NCBI GenBank assembly: GCA_027475525.1
Contig: JAMWFC010000009.1
Span: 1,922,001 to 1,986,000 of the forward strand
Direction: 5' to 3'
DNA from: Macrolepiota albuminosa
Taxonomy: Eukaryota > Basidiomycota > Agaricomycetes > Agaricales > Agaricaceae
DNA length: 64,000 nt
In this document: piece after piece, positions 12,153 through 22,908 of the stretch
Position numbering within the stretch: the first letter of the stretch is position 1
Layout: each line of letters opens with the position of its first letter
Program-made: the position numbers and the translations under genes
The notes under the pieces: generated by a model
The model's database searches: none
What the model was told of the DNA's origin: nothing
The model's input: the letters and a program-made list of their open reading frames with translations, nothing else

Positions 12153-13260
12153 ATGGATCCAGCATCACCTGTGGAACACAAGCGCCTCAACAGACCCATT
12201 ACTCTGGCTGAGATGCTCAAAGGCAAATTGCCTTCATCCCAGCCCCCTAGCCTGGGCAGCGACGACTTCCAAATAGAAGTGGTGCAGGAATATGGTGATG
12301 ATTCTCTCTTTGCCAAGATAATTGCCAATCCCGACAACCATCCTTGGTTCAGGCAGGAGCCTGGTGGACTGATCACGATGGAAAACCATCAAGGGGTGGC
12401 AGTAGTCTGCCTTCCCTGTATGTGAACCATTGTTACATGAGTACTGGACCAGGCCCATGCACTGGTGGGGCACTTCGGTGCTGCACAAACATTGGGATAC
12501 ATCCATAGATGGTACTGGTGGCCACGGATGGCCCAAGAGGTTACCAAGTTCTGCGCATCATGTGCAGCATGTCAGAGGGTGAAGTTGCCTCCTGGAGCCC
12601 CTGCTGGGAAGTTACACCAGCTCCCCATGCCGGTAAAACCTTGGGACTCCATTGGAATGGACTTTGTAGGTCCCTTTCCCAAGTCTAGAGGGTTTGATTA
12701 CCTCTGGGTGGTGATATGCCGCATGACAAGCATGGTGCACCTTATTCCGGTGCGCACTATGTTGACGGCTAAGAAGCTGTTGTGGATCTACCTCAGGGAG
12801 ATCGTTAGGCTGCATGGGCTGCCTAGTACTATTGTGAGCGACCGTGACTCAAAGTTCACGTCTCAATGGTGGAGGGAACTCCACAAGCTGTTAGGAGCTA
12901 GGCTCCTTATGTCAACGCCCTTCCATCCTCAAACGGATGGGCAGACGGAGCAGGCCAACTGCAGTATTGGCCAGATCTTGAGGGCAGTTGTTCGCCCTGA
13001 TCAACAAGACTGGGTGGACTGGTGTCCACTCACTGAGTTTGTGATTAACGCAAGTATCTCGGAGACAACAGGGTATGCACCCTTTGAGCTCAATGGAGGG
13101 TACTTGCCCTCCATGCTGCACAAAATTTGTGTGGATGTGGTGGCCCACCGAGGAGTGGTCAAGTTTGCCAGGCAGGCCCTGGAGAATATTGCAGCGGTGC
13201 ATGACGCCATCATCAAGACGCGAGTCTTTCAGGCAAAAAATGCCAATCACCATAGGTGAA
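12153..13260 (+). pseudogene. integrase of chromovirus A1
   Basis: The HHCC zinc-binding domain (VGHFGAAQTL to CASCAACQRVK, about 12455-12580) precedes the DDE core. The first Asp is in IGMDFVGPFP, the second in IVSDRDSKF, the Glu in TDGQTEQAN (about 12950), so all three catalytic residues are present. Stops at 12423 and 12435 (TGA) separate it from RNase H. Past the core, the C-terminal part continues to 13257 with a further TGA before the chromodomain segment. Confidence 0.88.
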
Positions 13261-13457
13261 TGGACCCACCAATATCAGTAGGAGTGTTGGTCTATCTGTC
13301 AATGCGTAACCTGAGACTGCCAAAGAGACGGGCTAGCAAACTTTGCCCGAAATGTGTAGGCCCATACTGCATGCTAGACGTGGAGCCAAGTACTTCCAAC
13401 TATGTGTTGGAGCTGCCTCAGGCATTACAGGAATGACGCATTGTTCCAAAGTTCCAC

Positions 13458-13748
13458 ATGTCGCTGTTGCAACCATACAGCGCGGCCAACAACATGCTAT
13501 TCCCTAACAGGGCAACCCCAGGCCCCTATGATTTTGGAGCACAAGATGATGATGAGTGGTTCGTTGAGTGCATCATAGGGCACTGGTGGACTGAGCAGAA
13601 TATACTTGAGTTTGAGGTACGGTGGTCCCTTGGGGACACTACATGGGAGCCATACTCCCATTGCTCCAAGTTGGCGGCACTTGACCGATATTTGGAGTTG
13701 AAGGGCATTAAGTGCCCACATCATTTAGGTAAGCACACCAGTGCTTAA
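13458..13748 (+). pseudogene. chromodomain at the end of chromovirus A1 pol
   Basis: The segment after a TGA at 13434 contains an aromatic-rich chromodomain: ECIIGHWW, then FEVRWSLGDTTWEPYSH (about 13560-13660). In chromoviruses this fold follows integrase and directs insertion to histone-marked chromatin. The domain itself is open, and the pol frame stops with TAA at 13746-13748. Confidence 0.8.
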
Positions 13749-13852
13749 TTTGATCGGCAGTGCTGATTGTGGCTTGGCTGAGTTGGTCAGCAACTGTGGC
13801 TGAGACACATCTAAAAATTCAAAATTTCTTTTTTCCCTTTCTTCCCTCAACC

Positions 13853-15225
13853 ATGGACAACATGCCCGTGGACCAGAGTGAGCAGTAGCAGCAGCAGCAA
13901 CAGTTTGAGCTTGCACCGTTGGTCTTACCGTCGGCTCCCCCACTGACCCAAAATGTGCCCCAGTGGGGACAATTGCAACAGGCTGTGGGCTTCCCACAGC
14001 AGCAGCAACAACCAGCGGTGGGCTACCCACCACAGCAACCAGTAATCAGTGGCTATCCACCACACCAAATCATGCAGGGCAACGTTATGCCCCAAAACGC
14101 ACCTGCAGGTGGCTATCAGCTCCAACAACCAGTAGTGGGCGCTTATGTGCCACATCATGCTGAGGGCCAATTCCAGCAACACCAGTACGGGGGGCTTGTC
14201 AGCCCCCAAGCGACGTCAGGATGGAGGCAGCTTGCCCCTGTACTGGCACCGAGGCCACTGGAGGCACATCCTTTCCCCCAATTTACTGCCCTGGCCGCAC
14301 TACCCTGGCATGGGTGGCACGCCCGTAATGATGCCGTACCCCCTGGCTTGGATGGGGGCTTGGGGCGCAATGCCCCAGTATGACGCCTCGTATGAGGCGC
14401 TAGCCAAGGGAGGCAAGTTGGCTTCCCTGTTGACCACAGTACCAGTCAACAATTTAGAGGGACACCAAGCATCCCTCGTGCAGGCCCCCGTGGCCATTGA
14501 GAGCACAAAAACTCTCAATACAGAACTAAGCATCAGTTCATCTGGTGATGCGCCAATGGAGAGCCTGGCCAGGCTCTCCCTTTTACAGCAGCTGGAGATG
14601 CCACACCAACCTGAGCCACACTCAGAAGAAGAGTTGTGTTCCCACATGACAAAGGAAAAGCACAGGCTGTTGAGCCCAGTCTCAACCAGGACTCAGTCCT
14701 GGCTACTCTTCTCCAACACCTGAGGGACAATGGGTATGATGTACTCGCAGAGTCGTCATTCCTCCACGATGCGGAGGCAGTCGTCCTCATCAGCTGAATG
14801 ATGGACAACATGGATCACATGTGTGCTCAGCACAAAACTGATCTCCTTGCCATTTCAGCTGCTCATAAGCAGCAGACTACACCCCCAAGTTGGGACACCG
14901 ACTCCAGCAAAAGGGCGCGTCGGCAAGGAGTGGAGGACACGCCCTCCTGCTCGACTCAGTCAAGCATTGTCATCTCCGGCCAGGAGGCCGGTCTAGGGTG
15001 GGACATTTTTCCCTATGAAGATGCTCCTGCTCCAGCTGCCCCCCAGCTCATCTAGCGCCTCACTAGTGGCGCATCTGAGGTCGCATCATCACAACCATTA
15101 TCCGTGGTATCCACCATGCACTCTGGGGAGCAGAGTTCCCAGGGCAGCAGCACATGCCCCACTGAGGCTAAGGCCTCACAACTCCAAAAGGATTGTTGGG
15201 GTAAGCAACTGGAAGGGCACGCATA
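13853..15225 (+). pseudogene. third ORF downstream of pol in chromovirus A1, Gln/Pro/Gly-rich, unknown function
   Basis: A start at 13853 (MDNMPVDQSEQ, then TAG at 13887) opens a frame rich in Q, P and GY(P)PQQP-like units to about 14230. After a frameshift the same kind of protein continues to 14720 (YDASYEALAKGGKLASLL, later acidic Glu/His segments), then past stops to 15225 with Ser/Thr-rich sequence. It is roughly 430 codons and ends only because the element is cut at 15225. It lies on the same strand as pol, where env or accessory ORFs occur in some LTR elements, but no transmembrane or signal segment is visible, so env is unlikely. It could also be the gag of another element joined here. 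Function is not assigned. Confidence 0.5.
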
Positions 15226-15228
15226 CAT

Positions 15229-15995
15229 ATGAGCGACATCTTTGTGATTGTCTACCTGGACAATATCCTCATCTACTCCAACTTGAAGGAGGACCACCAG
15301 AAGCACGTCCGACAAGTCCTTGAGCGCCTCTGGGAGCACAGTGTTCATTCCACATGGAAGAGGTTGAGTATCTTGGCGTTATTGTATTCTCAAACGGCAT
15401 TCGCATGGGTCCCCACAAGGTTGAGGCCATTGTCAACTGGCCACAACCCCAGAACGTCAAGGAACTACAATCCTTCTTGGGTTTCGCTAACTTCTACCAG
15501 AGGTTTATAGACAATTACTCCGGTATCACGAAACCCCTCAACTGGCTCACACACAAGGACGTTGCATGGAACTGGGACAGTAAGTGCCAGAGTGTCTTTA
15601 ACTTGCTCAAGGAGGCTTTCACAGCTGCCCCCATACTCCGGCATTACGACCCCACCCTCCTGATCATCCTGGAATGCAACGCCTCCAACTACGCCATTGC
15701 CAGGATTCTCTCGCAGATGGGACCCAACGGTGGGGAACCCTGGCCAGTCGCCTTCTACACCCAGTCTATAATCGACACCAAGCTCAACTACAACATCTAC
15801 GATAAGGAGCTCCTCGCCATCGTCGAAGCCTTCAAACAATGGCGAGCCTACCTCAAGGGAGCCCAGCACTGGATTCAGGTCTACTCGGATCACAACAACC
15901 TGCAGTACTTCACTACAACCAAGCAACTTGGTTGTTGACAGGCCCAATGGTCCAAAATCCTCTCAGAGTACGACTTCACAATCCAGTACCGTCTA
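15229..15995 (+). pseudogene. Ty3/gypsy fragment E (RT palm to RNase H)
   Basis: The fragment starts inside RT at YLDNILIYS (active site Asp-Asp changed to Asp-Asn at 15259-15264), shifts frame near 15355, then reads VEYLGVIVFSNGI, ELQSFLGFANFYQRF and the RNase H motifs. It stops near 15995 at the edge of repeat X2. Its sequence differs from both A and B, so it is a third gypsy family. No other part of this element is present. Confidence 0.88.
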
Positions 15996-16440
15996 TTTTG
16001 AAGCTACAACCAATTTCATCTTCTTTTTCTGGTTCTTCTTTCCATGTCAATTCTTTGTTCTTTTAGCCTGCTCATTGCTCATATGATCTGATGCACTAGA
16101 AATTATTTACTCCTCCTTTTTCTTCTCCTCCAATATTTTCTTGCTCTCCTTTGTAGTACTTGGTTGCAAGTAGTACTGATAGTTCTGAGGCTTTCTTGAA
16201 GTCTTAGAAAGTTGCTTCTAATCCATACTGATGCTTGATGATAAACTTGAAGTATTGATGAAGAGTTACTTTCCAGAATATATATGATACTCTGAAATGT
16301 AGAGGTGTCTTAACAAACTCCAGCCTAAGTGATTTACTTCCTAGAAACTACTGAGCCTTTGCCTATCAATTGCCTGGTTATTTTCTACTTGCTTGTATAG
16401 GCCATTGCTAGCACGGCATGCTCAAGATCTACCTTGTTAC
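15996..16440 (-). repeat. LTR-like repeat X2 and adjoining leader, inverted relative to X1
   Basis: On the minus strand, 16400-16150 matches 265-505 with scattered differences, including the shared end near 16160. The sequence beyond that end (16150-15996) has no counterpart near X1 and may be the internal leader of the element that owned the LTR. No coding sequence is seen. Confidence 0.5.
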
Positions 16441-16628
16441 AAACTTGACAATATAATTTTACTATTATTATTTTATTTTTAATTATTATTATTATTATTA
16501 TTAGACTTTTATTGTAAGCAAGGGTAAAGATAAATAAATAAATAAATATAAGTGAACCAATTGTCCTACTGAATGCTTATATGATATATCAGTACATCTA
16601 AAATCAGGTAATGTAATGAGGCCATGTT

Positions 16629-18344
16629 CTATATTATAATTTGTCCTGGGCTGGTGCACTCTGAGAGGATGTGCTCCATCAAGTCTGTGCAGTTATTGTG
16701 CTTACACTGAACCTGATCTCTTAAGGCTTGATCCATCGATGGGTAATCCCAGTATTGTCCCACCTTGTATGCATCATGCAACATCTTCCAAAGGAACACT
16801 CTGACCTGTCTTGAGAAGTCCTTATTTCTGATTCTTTTCCAAATCATGCTATTATTTGGTATTGCACTGTTAACTTTCTTCACATAAATTTTAATTTTTT
16901 GTAGCATCTTCTGAGTCCGTGGTTTAATCTGGTTTTCTGACAGGCCTTTTATTGTTCCATATGCAATGGCTTGTGTCATGCTTGTTAGGCGCACTCCTGT
17001 GAGGTGGAGCTCCTCTGATATGGGGAGTAGAATTAGGAGCTGCCTGTTATCTGCAGCTCTGATTGCCAGTTGTCAAGCTTCTGTATCCTGCCATGACAGG
17101 GGGTCTTCAGTTGCATTATAGAGATTTATACTCACCCTATGCATTCTAAAACAACCCAGTAGTGGTCTTAGTAGTCCTGCATTGTGTGTTCCAAAAAAGC
17201 CTTCATCCTTCATTTTTTGCAGATCTATCATAAGCAAGTCTATCAGGGAACTTGACCTTATAGACAGGATTAGAGGGTTGTAGATGCCACATCAGAGCGA
17301 TGCCAGGATCATTGCCACTAGAGCTGCTGAGTTATGTGTATTCTGGCCTATGTTAAACCATATTATGCCATCATTTAACCCTTCATTACCATTGATGCAC
17401 ACCCCAGCTAGGGCAAGATTGACCATCCCCTCATTCAGAGATGCTTCCTCACTTAGGACTGACTGCTTTTTCCTCCAGATTGTGGCTCTCAGCTGGGCAT
17501 TGAAATGTTCTGTTGGAGTTTTTATGTATAGTTTGTTACACTTTGCCCTGGAAGTAAAGATTCTGAAAGTGTTGCTGATGTAGCCTTTTATTTTTTTGTT
17601 TGTGTTGAAAATTTTGAGGGCATTCTCAATTTGGTCTGTCTCTCCTTCTGCATCTGGTTGCTCCTCCTTGCCACTCTTTCTAGGGTCCCATTTCTCCAGA
17701 AGGGTGTTGAGCATGGACATCACTCTTTTTGTGCATAGGTTTGGGTGAGAGCATCCAGATTCTTCCTCTATTGATAAATAGTCACTGCATTCACATTCAA
17801 CAGAGTCCTGGTGGGATGGGTCTGTGATGGCTGAAGCCAGCATCTTGGCCTCTCTCACATATTTTATTGAATGCTTTGTCTTTAAGCATTCTGCTACCTT
17901 TCCAACATTCATCCTTTTTAGCTTATGGTTGGCTTCAATGTGGAACCATAACAGCATACTAAGAATTATATCTTTCTTCAACTCAATATTTTCTAGTCTG
18001 ACACTAAAGTCCCTTGCAGTTCTAAACAGACTTGTGATATCTGGGCATATTTCACCCTTTCTTGATGACTTGGTTTTTCATGATTGTAAAAAGAGGCTTA
18101 GTGAGATCCGTGGGTCTACCCTCTCCTCAGAGGATGGAACATTTAATGCTATTAGCACATCCACAACCAGCACCCATAGTGGTCTATCTGGTCCAAAATT
18201 TAGGTATGACTTCAACCACATGACATCAATTACTTTGTTTCTGGTTTTAATATCCACTAGACCTTGTCCTCCATTTTTGATCTTCTTAAATAGAGTATTT
18301 TCATTAACAAGGGAGCTTTTACCAGCCCACATGAAATTATTCAC
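16629..18344 (-). pseudogene. LINE ORF2 C-terminal part (RNase H-like and zf-RVT)
   Basis: Continuing on minus after RT: a thumb-like segment (18344-18078), a long frame (17981-17292) that ends in an RNase H-like block, and a zf-RVT domain (16994-16629) with VRVFLWKMLHDAYKVG and the Cys/His series CKHNNCTDLMEHILSEC. Stops separate the pieces. The zf-RVT block is the usual end of Tad-type ORF2. Confidence 0.8.
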
Positions 18345-20094
18345 TCATTTAGTAAGGATTTTCTCCACATATCTGGGCATGCCCTGGACCTGTGTGAGGT
18401 ATTGGGACATTTCTGCAACTACCATTTGTACAATAAGTTTTTGGCCCTCCATTGATGGGTGGCTTTTCTTCCAGGAGACCAGTGACTTATCTATTTTCTC
18501 TATCATGTTGGACCATGGAGATTCAATCTCTATGTCATTCCCAAACCATGCTCCTAAGATTCTTATTGCAGAGCCATCTTCTGCTATGTGTATATTATCC
18601 AGTATCATTTGGGAGTCTGGTCTCAGTTTTTTACTCCATACAAACTCCTCCCTGAATTTCTTTACATCCAAGGAGATGATTTCTGTTTTGGCCATGTTAA
18701 ACCTGGCTCTTGAAGCAATGCACCAGTCATCTAGAATGTCCTCAAGAGCTTGCAAGTCATCATCAACAGACAAAAAAGTTGTGGTGTTGTCAGCAAAGAG
18801 GGTCATGATCAGCTTTTCACAGTGATCTGGAATTCTAAAGCCTTTGAGATTTGACTCACTCAGAGATGTGGCTAGTGGTTCAATAGCAAGATCAAACAGC
18901 AGACAAGAAAGGGGGTCCCCCTGTCTCACACCCCTTGTGACTTTCCACAGGGAGCTAAGGATACCATTTATCATGATTTTAGTCTCAGCCCTTTTGTACA
19001 ATGCCTTCACTGTATTTATGAATATATTAGAGATCCTAAATATTTTGAGGGTTTGCCACAGATACTTGTGATCTATCTTATTGTATGCTTTCTCCTGGTT
19101 AAGTGCAACAATCATCCCATTTTTCTCTGTGGTCTTGGCATAGTAAATCATCATTCTTATCAATTTTCTTTGTTCTGATATACTCCTACCAGGGATAAAA
19201 CCTGCTTGACTCACATGAACTAGGTCTGTTATCACCCCTGCAAGTCTATCTGCTAGGATTTTTGTAAAGAGTTTATAGTCTGTAACATGTAATAGGCCTA
19301 TAGTTGGCTATGTCCATCCTATTGTTCTTTTTATAGAGAGGGCACATCCACCCTTCAGCAAAAGTGGAGTTTTCACATACACTGAACTTCTGAATGTCGT
19401 TATACACTCTATTAAGAAGCTCAAGGATGTCAAGGATCTCTCTTTTATCTCCACAAGCATTACTAAGTTTTGAATCATTGATGAATTGATCATCTATTAA
19501 CTTCCAAAACTCATAGGGAATTTTGTCTAGACTTGGAGCTGAGCTGTTCTTTGATTTCTTAAGAGCCTTGGCAATCTTGGGTTTGGATATTCCTGCCCCC
19601 AACTTTCCCTGCTGTACTAGTGACATCCTTGTCTTTATGTTGTTCAGGACTTTGTTGATCTTTCCTTCTCTTACCTCAGTCATTATGTTGTGGGTCTCAT
19701 TTTGCAGATTCTCATGATAATCCTGGGCTAAGCTTGCTATTTTCACCAAACATTTTTCATAACTGTCACCTGTTCCATTACTTGTGTTGCTTGCTGCCTT
19801 TTTAAGTGCAAAGATTGTGTCTCTAGATTTAGCAGTTTTGCTGGAATGTCTCCAGTATTTACACATTGTTTCTCCAGCTACTCTATTTTTTGTAGCAATC
19901 CTATCTCTCTTCTCAAGGTAGTTCTTCTTTGTGATGGAGTACATTTCTGACATGATGTTATTTAGTTTTTTCCTCCAAACCAGCTCATCTAGTGACTCAT
20001 CATTTTGAGTTGCCTTAAAGACCATCTCTAAAGCCTTTATTTCTCTCTCATACTTCAGAACAATCATCTTGTCTCTTGTTTTTGCCATTTCCAA
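18345..20094 (-). pseudogene. LINE ORF2 reverse transcriptase
   Basis: A Lys-rich linker (20094-19273) leads into RT, open from 19235 to 18345. Visible RT blocks are AGFIPGRSISEQ, VRQGDPLSCLLFDLAIEPLA and the active site, which reads LFADNTTTF rather than FADD (18786-18791). The second catalytic Asp is therefore Asn. A short overlap and frameshift near 19260-19300 separates linker and palm. The RT would prime on nicked target DNA if intact. Confidence 0.9.
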
Positions 20095-20179
20095 TACCGC
20101 ACATTTCCATGCATAGTAGATTGTTTATGGGTTATATTCATTTGTTCTTGACAGATGTTTAAGAGATTTTACAGCCCTG

Positions 20180-20777
20180 CAGCCTTTCTCATTGACAAAA
20201 GATCAGAATCTCTTGTCCTTTAAAATGTGTTCCTTTATTGTCCATCTGCCTCTTCCCATCTGAGGAGTGTCTTCAGGTGCTATTTTTACCCAGACTAGGA
20301 AATGGTCCATTCCCAGTATCCCAGGAGGTTTGATCTTCCATTTTCTTGCTGTTTCTAATAACTTAGGGCATACATATATTCTGTCCAGGTGAGACATTGT
20401 CATTGTTGCCTCCTGGACAAAAAAGAAGGCTCTAGCTCCAGGAAAAGTGTCTCTCCAACCATCCTGTAGCCTAAGATGTCTTTTAAGGTTGTCTCAAGCT
20501 ATGATGGCTTCCTCCAGGTCACTTCTCATTGGAAGTCTGTTTAGTGCATCCTCAACCACATTCATATCCCCAGCCATTAAATTGATCTTGATCTGGGGAT
20601 TTCTTTTGAAGAAATCCTCTAGCATCTCCCAGAATACTTTGTTATTTCCTCCATCTCCTTGGGTGACATTCTGGGCATATAAGGCAAGTATTGTTATTTT
20701 TTTGTCTCTGTGCCAGATCGTTGAGATCATCAATGCTCTGCCTGGAATAATTTCTCTGACCACAACTTTATCTGTGC
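20180..20777 (-). pseudogene. LINE ORF2 endonuclease domain
   Basis: Two frames carry endonuclease/exonuclease/phosphatase motifs: GDMNVVEDALNR (about 20575-20540) and SHLDRIYVCP with GMDHFLVWVKI (about 20395-20285). These match the catalytic and substrate loops of the domain that nicks the target in LINE retrotransposition. The N-terminal start and first motifs are missing and a frameshift lies between the two pieces, so the enzyme is dead. Confidence 0.8.
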
Positions 20778-22389
20778 TACCTTCCAGACCATGATGAACG
20801 ACGTTTTCCGAGACCTCATAGCGGAAGGTGTTGTGTGTGTATACCTTGACAATATTCTCATCTATACCAAGACTCTAGAGGAGCATTGTCAGATTACGCG
20901 CATTGTACTGGAACGTCTTTGCCAACACCAGCTCTATCTTAAGCCAGAGAAATGCGAGTTTGAGCAGACTAAGGTTGAATATCTTGGACTAATCATCTCT
21001 CATGGAATGGCTGAGATGGACCCAGTCAAGGTGGCTGGTGTGGCGGAGTGGCCAGAGCCTAAGAACAAGAAGGAGGTTCAGGCCTTTCTGGGTTTCACCA
21101 ACTTCTACCGGAGGTTTATTCAGGATTTCTCACACCATGCCCGGCCCCTCTTTGATCTCACCACTAAGGACACTCCTTGGCACTGGGATGCAGCACAGCA
21201 GACAGCCTTTGATGCCCTCAAACAGGCAGTCACTTCAAAGCCTGTCCTCCTATTCTCAGATGACAACTCTTCCTTCTGTGTTGAAGCCGATAGCTCAGAT
21301 TTTGCTACTGGAGCCGTTCTCTCTCAGCAGTCAAGGGAGGATGGTAAGTGGCATCCTGTGGCCTTCTACTCCAAGAGTCTCAATGCCATGGAGCAAAATT
21401 ATGAGATCCATGACAAGGAGATGCTGGCTATCATTCGGTCATTTGAGGAGTGGCGACATTTCCTTGAGGGTGCCAGGCATAAATTTGAGGTGTGGACTGA
21501 TCACAAGAACTTAGAGTACTTTCAGACGGCCAAGAAACTTAACCACCAACAGGCTTGATGGTCCTTGTATTTGGCCAACTTCGACTTCTCTCTGCATCAC
21601 AAACCCAGACGGAGCATGGGCAAGCCAGATGCGCTTTCTAGGCGAGCAGATCATGGTTCAGGAGCTAGTGACAATGACAATATTGTACTCCTGAAGCCAG
21701 AACTATTTGCTATCCGTGCTCTGGAAGGTGTGGTTGGCCAGGGAGAAGAAGTGAGCATCCTTCGAGACATCCGACGAGGTAACCGGGAGGGCGCTCAAGA
21801 AGATCTGGTGGCTAAGGCTGCCATGGCTTTAGCTAAGGCAAAGGATGACATGGCCCGCTACTATGATTATGGATGAACTCCAGCCCCCAAGTACAAGCCT
21901 GGAGATCGAGTCTACCTGGATGCCTCTGACATTGCTACTACCCAACCTTCTCAGAAGCTTTCTCACTGTCATCTAGGACCCTTTCCTATAGTAAGGCAGG
22001 TAGGCCCACTAGCCTATCAACTCAAGCTGCCTAGTGGAATGAGTCGACTCCATCCAGTCTTCGATGTAGTGAAACATCAACATCCACAGCCACCTCCACC
22101 TCCAGTTCTGGTAGACAACCAAGAAGAGTACGAAGTGGAACGAATCCTAGACAGCTGACTCTTTAGAAACAAGCTTCAGTTCAAGGTCAAGTGGAAGGGC
22201 TATGGAATTGAGGACATCTCTTGGGAGCCACAAGAGAATGTTCATGCCCCTGCCTTGGTCCAGAAATTCTATCAACAGCATCCCAATGCTCCCCAGGCAA
22301 TCAGTCTATTCTCTTTTCAAGGTAGACCAGGCCATCCAGAACTATTTCTATCCAGCACGTCAAGATGCCATGCTCTAGAGGGGGGGTGA
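20778..22389 (+). pseudogene. Ty3/gypsy B1: RT, RNase H and chromodomain, integrase deleted
   Basis: The copy starts mid-RT (TFQTMMNDVF) at the LINE junction and runs through RNase H to 21765. Compared with copy B2 it then jumps from the sequence matching about 48974 to that matching about 49871, losing nearly 900 bases that contain the integrase. The end of pol follows, with a chromodomain at about 22128-22290. The RT active site is YLDN (20848-20853). TGA stops lie at 21556, 21874 and 22156. A G-rich tract (22380-22386) before the LTR is the polypurine tract. Confidence 0.9.
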
Positions 22390-22908
22390 TGTCAGGGGAC
22401 TCCTCATTTCTTCCTTTTCTCACTTCTTATCTCTTCACTCTCCCTTCATTCATTCTCTTATTTCTTCTGACATTATTTCATTTTACTGTTTCTATTCTTT
22501 CAACACTATCTGTTAGTACTACTCTCAGTCCTTGAGATGCTCTGGTTCTTTAGCTACCATTCAGACAAGTGTGGGCCCTTCAGCACCGCTTCCAGACTGC
22601 TTATATAAGCCAGAGTTTGCCTTTCTGACTTCTAAAGTCCGGAGTTTTCCTGCCTTGTTTGCACAGTTGTTTGGTTAGTCAATTTTTGAGTTTTTAAGGT
22701 TTTGTTGTACTGTACAGTTGTTTCCCATGCTTCAGAAGCCCCAGAAGCGTCCAACCTGGCATAGGAAATCCCTAGACTTGTTCTCTTTGGATCTCCCTCT
22801 GCCAGGTGAGTAGTTATTATGATATTGTCAGTACATACTCTAATACACTTTAGATCTCCCTCTGCCAGCTGTGTGACTGAGCCACAGCCTCTAGAGGTTG
22901 CCCTTACA
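22390..22908 (+). repeat. 3' LTR of gypsy B1
   Basis: The LTR begins TGTCAGGGGACTCC after the polypurine tract and ends GCCCTTACA (TGT/ACA ends), 519 bases. The matching 3' LTR of B2 is at 50469-50967, and a partial copy is at 38403-38578. A TATATAAG-like promoter element lies near 22607. A 16-base word ending GATCTCCCTCTGCCAG occurs twice near the 3' end. The downstream flank is copia sequence, so B1 inserted into, or recombined with, the copia element. Confidence 0.88.

Larger units (their letters stand above)
4709..15225 (+). mobile_element. Ty3/gypsy chromovirus A1 (3' LTR missing)
   Basis: Order after the LTR: untranslated leader, gag with CCHC knuckle, aspartic protease, reverse transcriptase, RNase H, integrase, chromodomain, then an unusual downstream ORF. 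This is the Ty3/gypsy order, and the chromodomain places it among chromoviruses. A Tc1/mariner element interrupts gag. The element ends abruptly at 15225 against a different gypsy fragment. Scattered TGA/TAG stops and a few frameshifts show it is inactive, but it is the best preserved long element here. A2 (56813 onward) is a more decayed relative. Confidence 0.9.
16441..20777 (-). mobile_element. non-LTR retrotransposon (LINE), ORF2 remains with TAA-rich tail
   Basis: On the minus strand the order is apurinic-type endonuclease, RT, RNase H-like region and a Cys/His zf-RVT domain, then a (TAA)n-like tail at about 16450-16560. This order fits the Tad-like LINEs of filamentous fungi. The 5' end is truncated where it abuts gypsy B1 at 20778. 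No ORF1 is attached; an ORF1 of similar type lies separately at 26434-28297. Confidence 0.9.

Noticed and set aside
13853..15225. An envelope gene in chromovirus A1
   Set aside because: No signal peptide, transmembrane helix or Cys-rich ectodomain is visible.
17824..18825. A 333-codon plus-strand frame opposite the LINE
   Set aside because: It is the antisense of the LINE ORF2 RT region; the minus-strand reading has the RT motifs.
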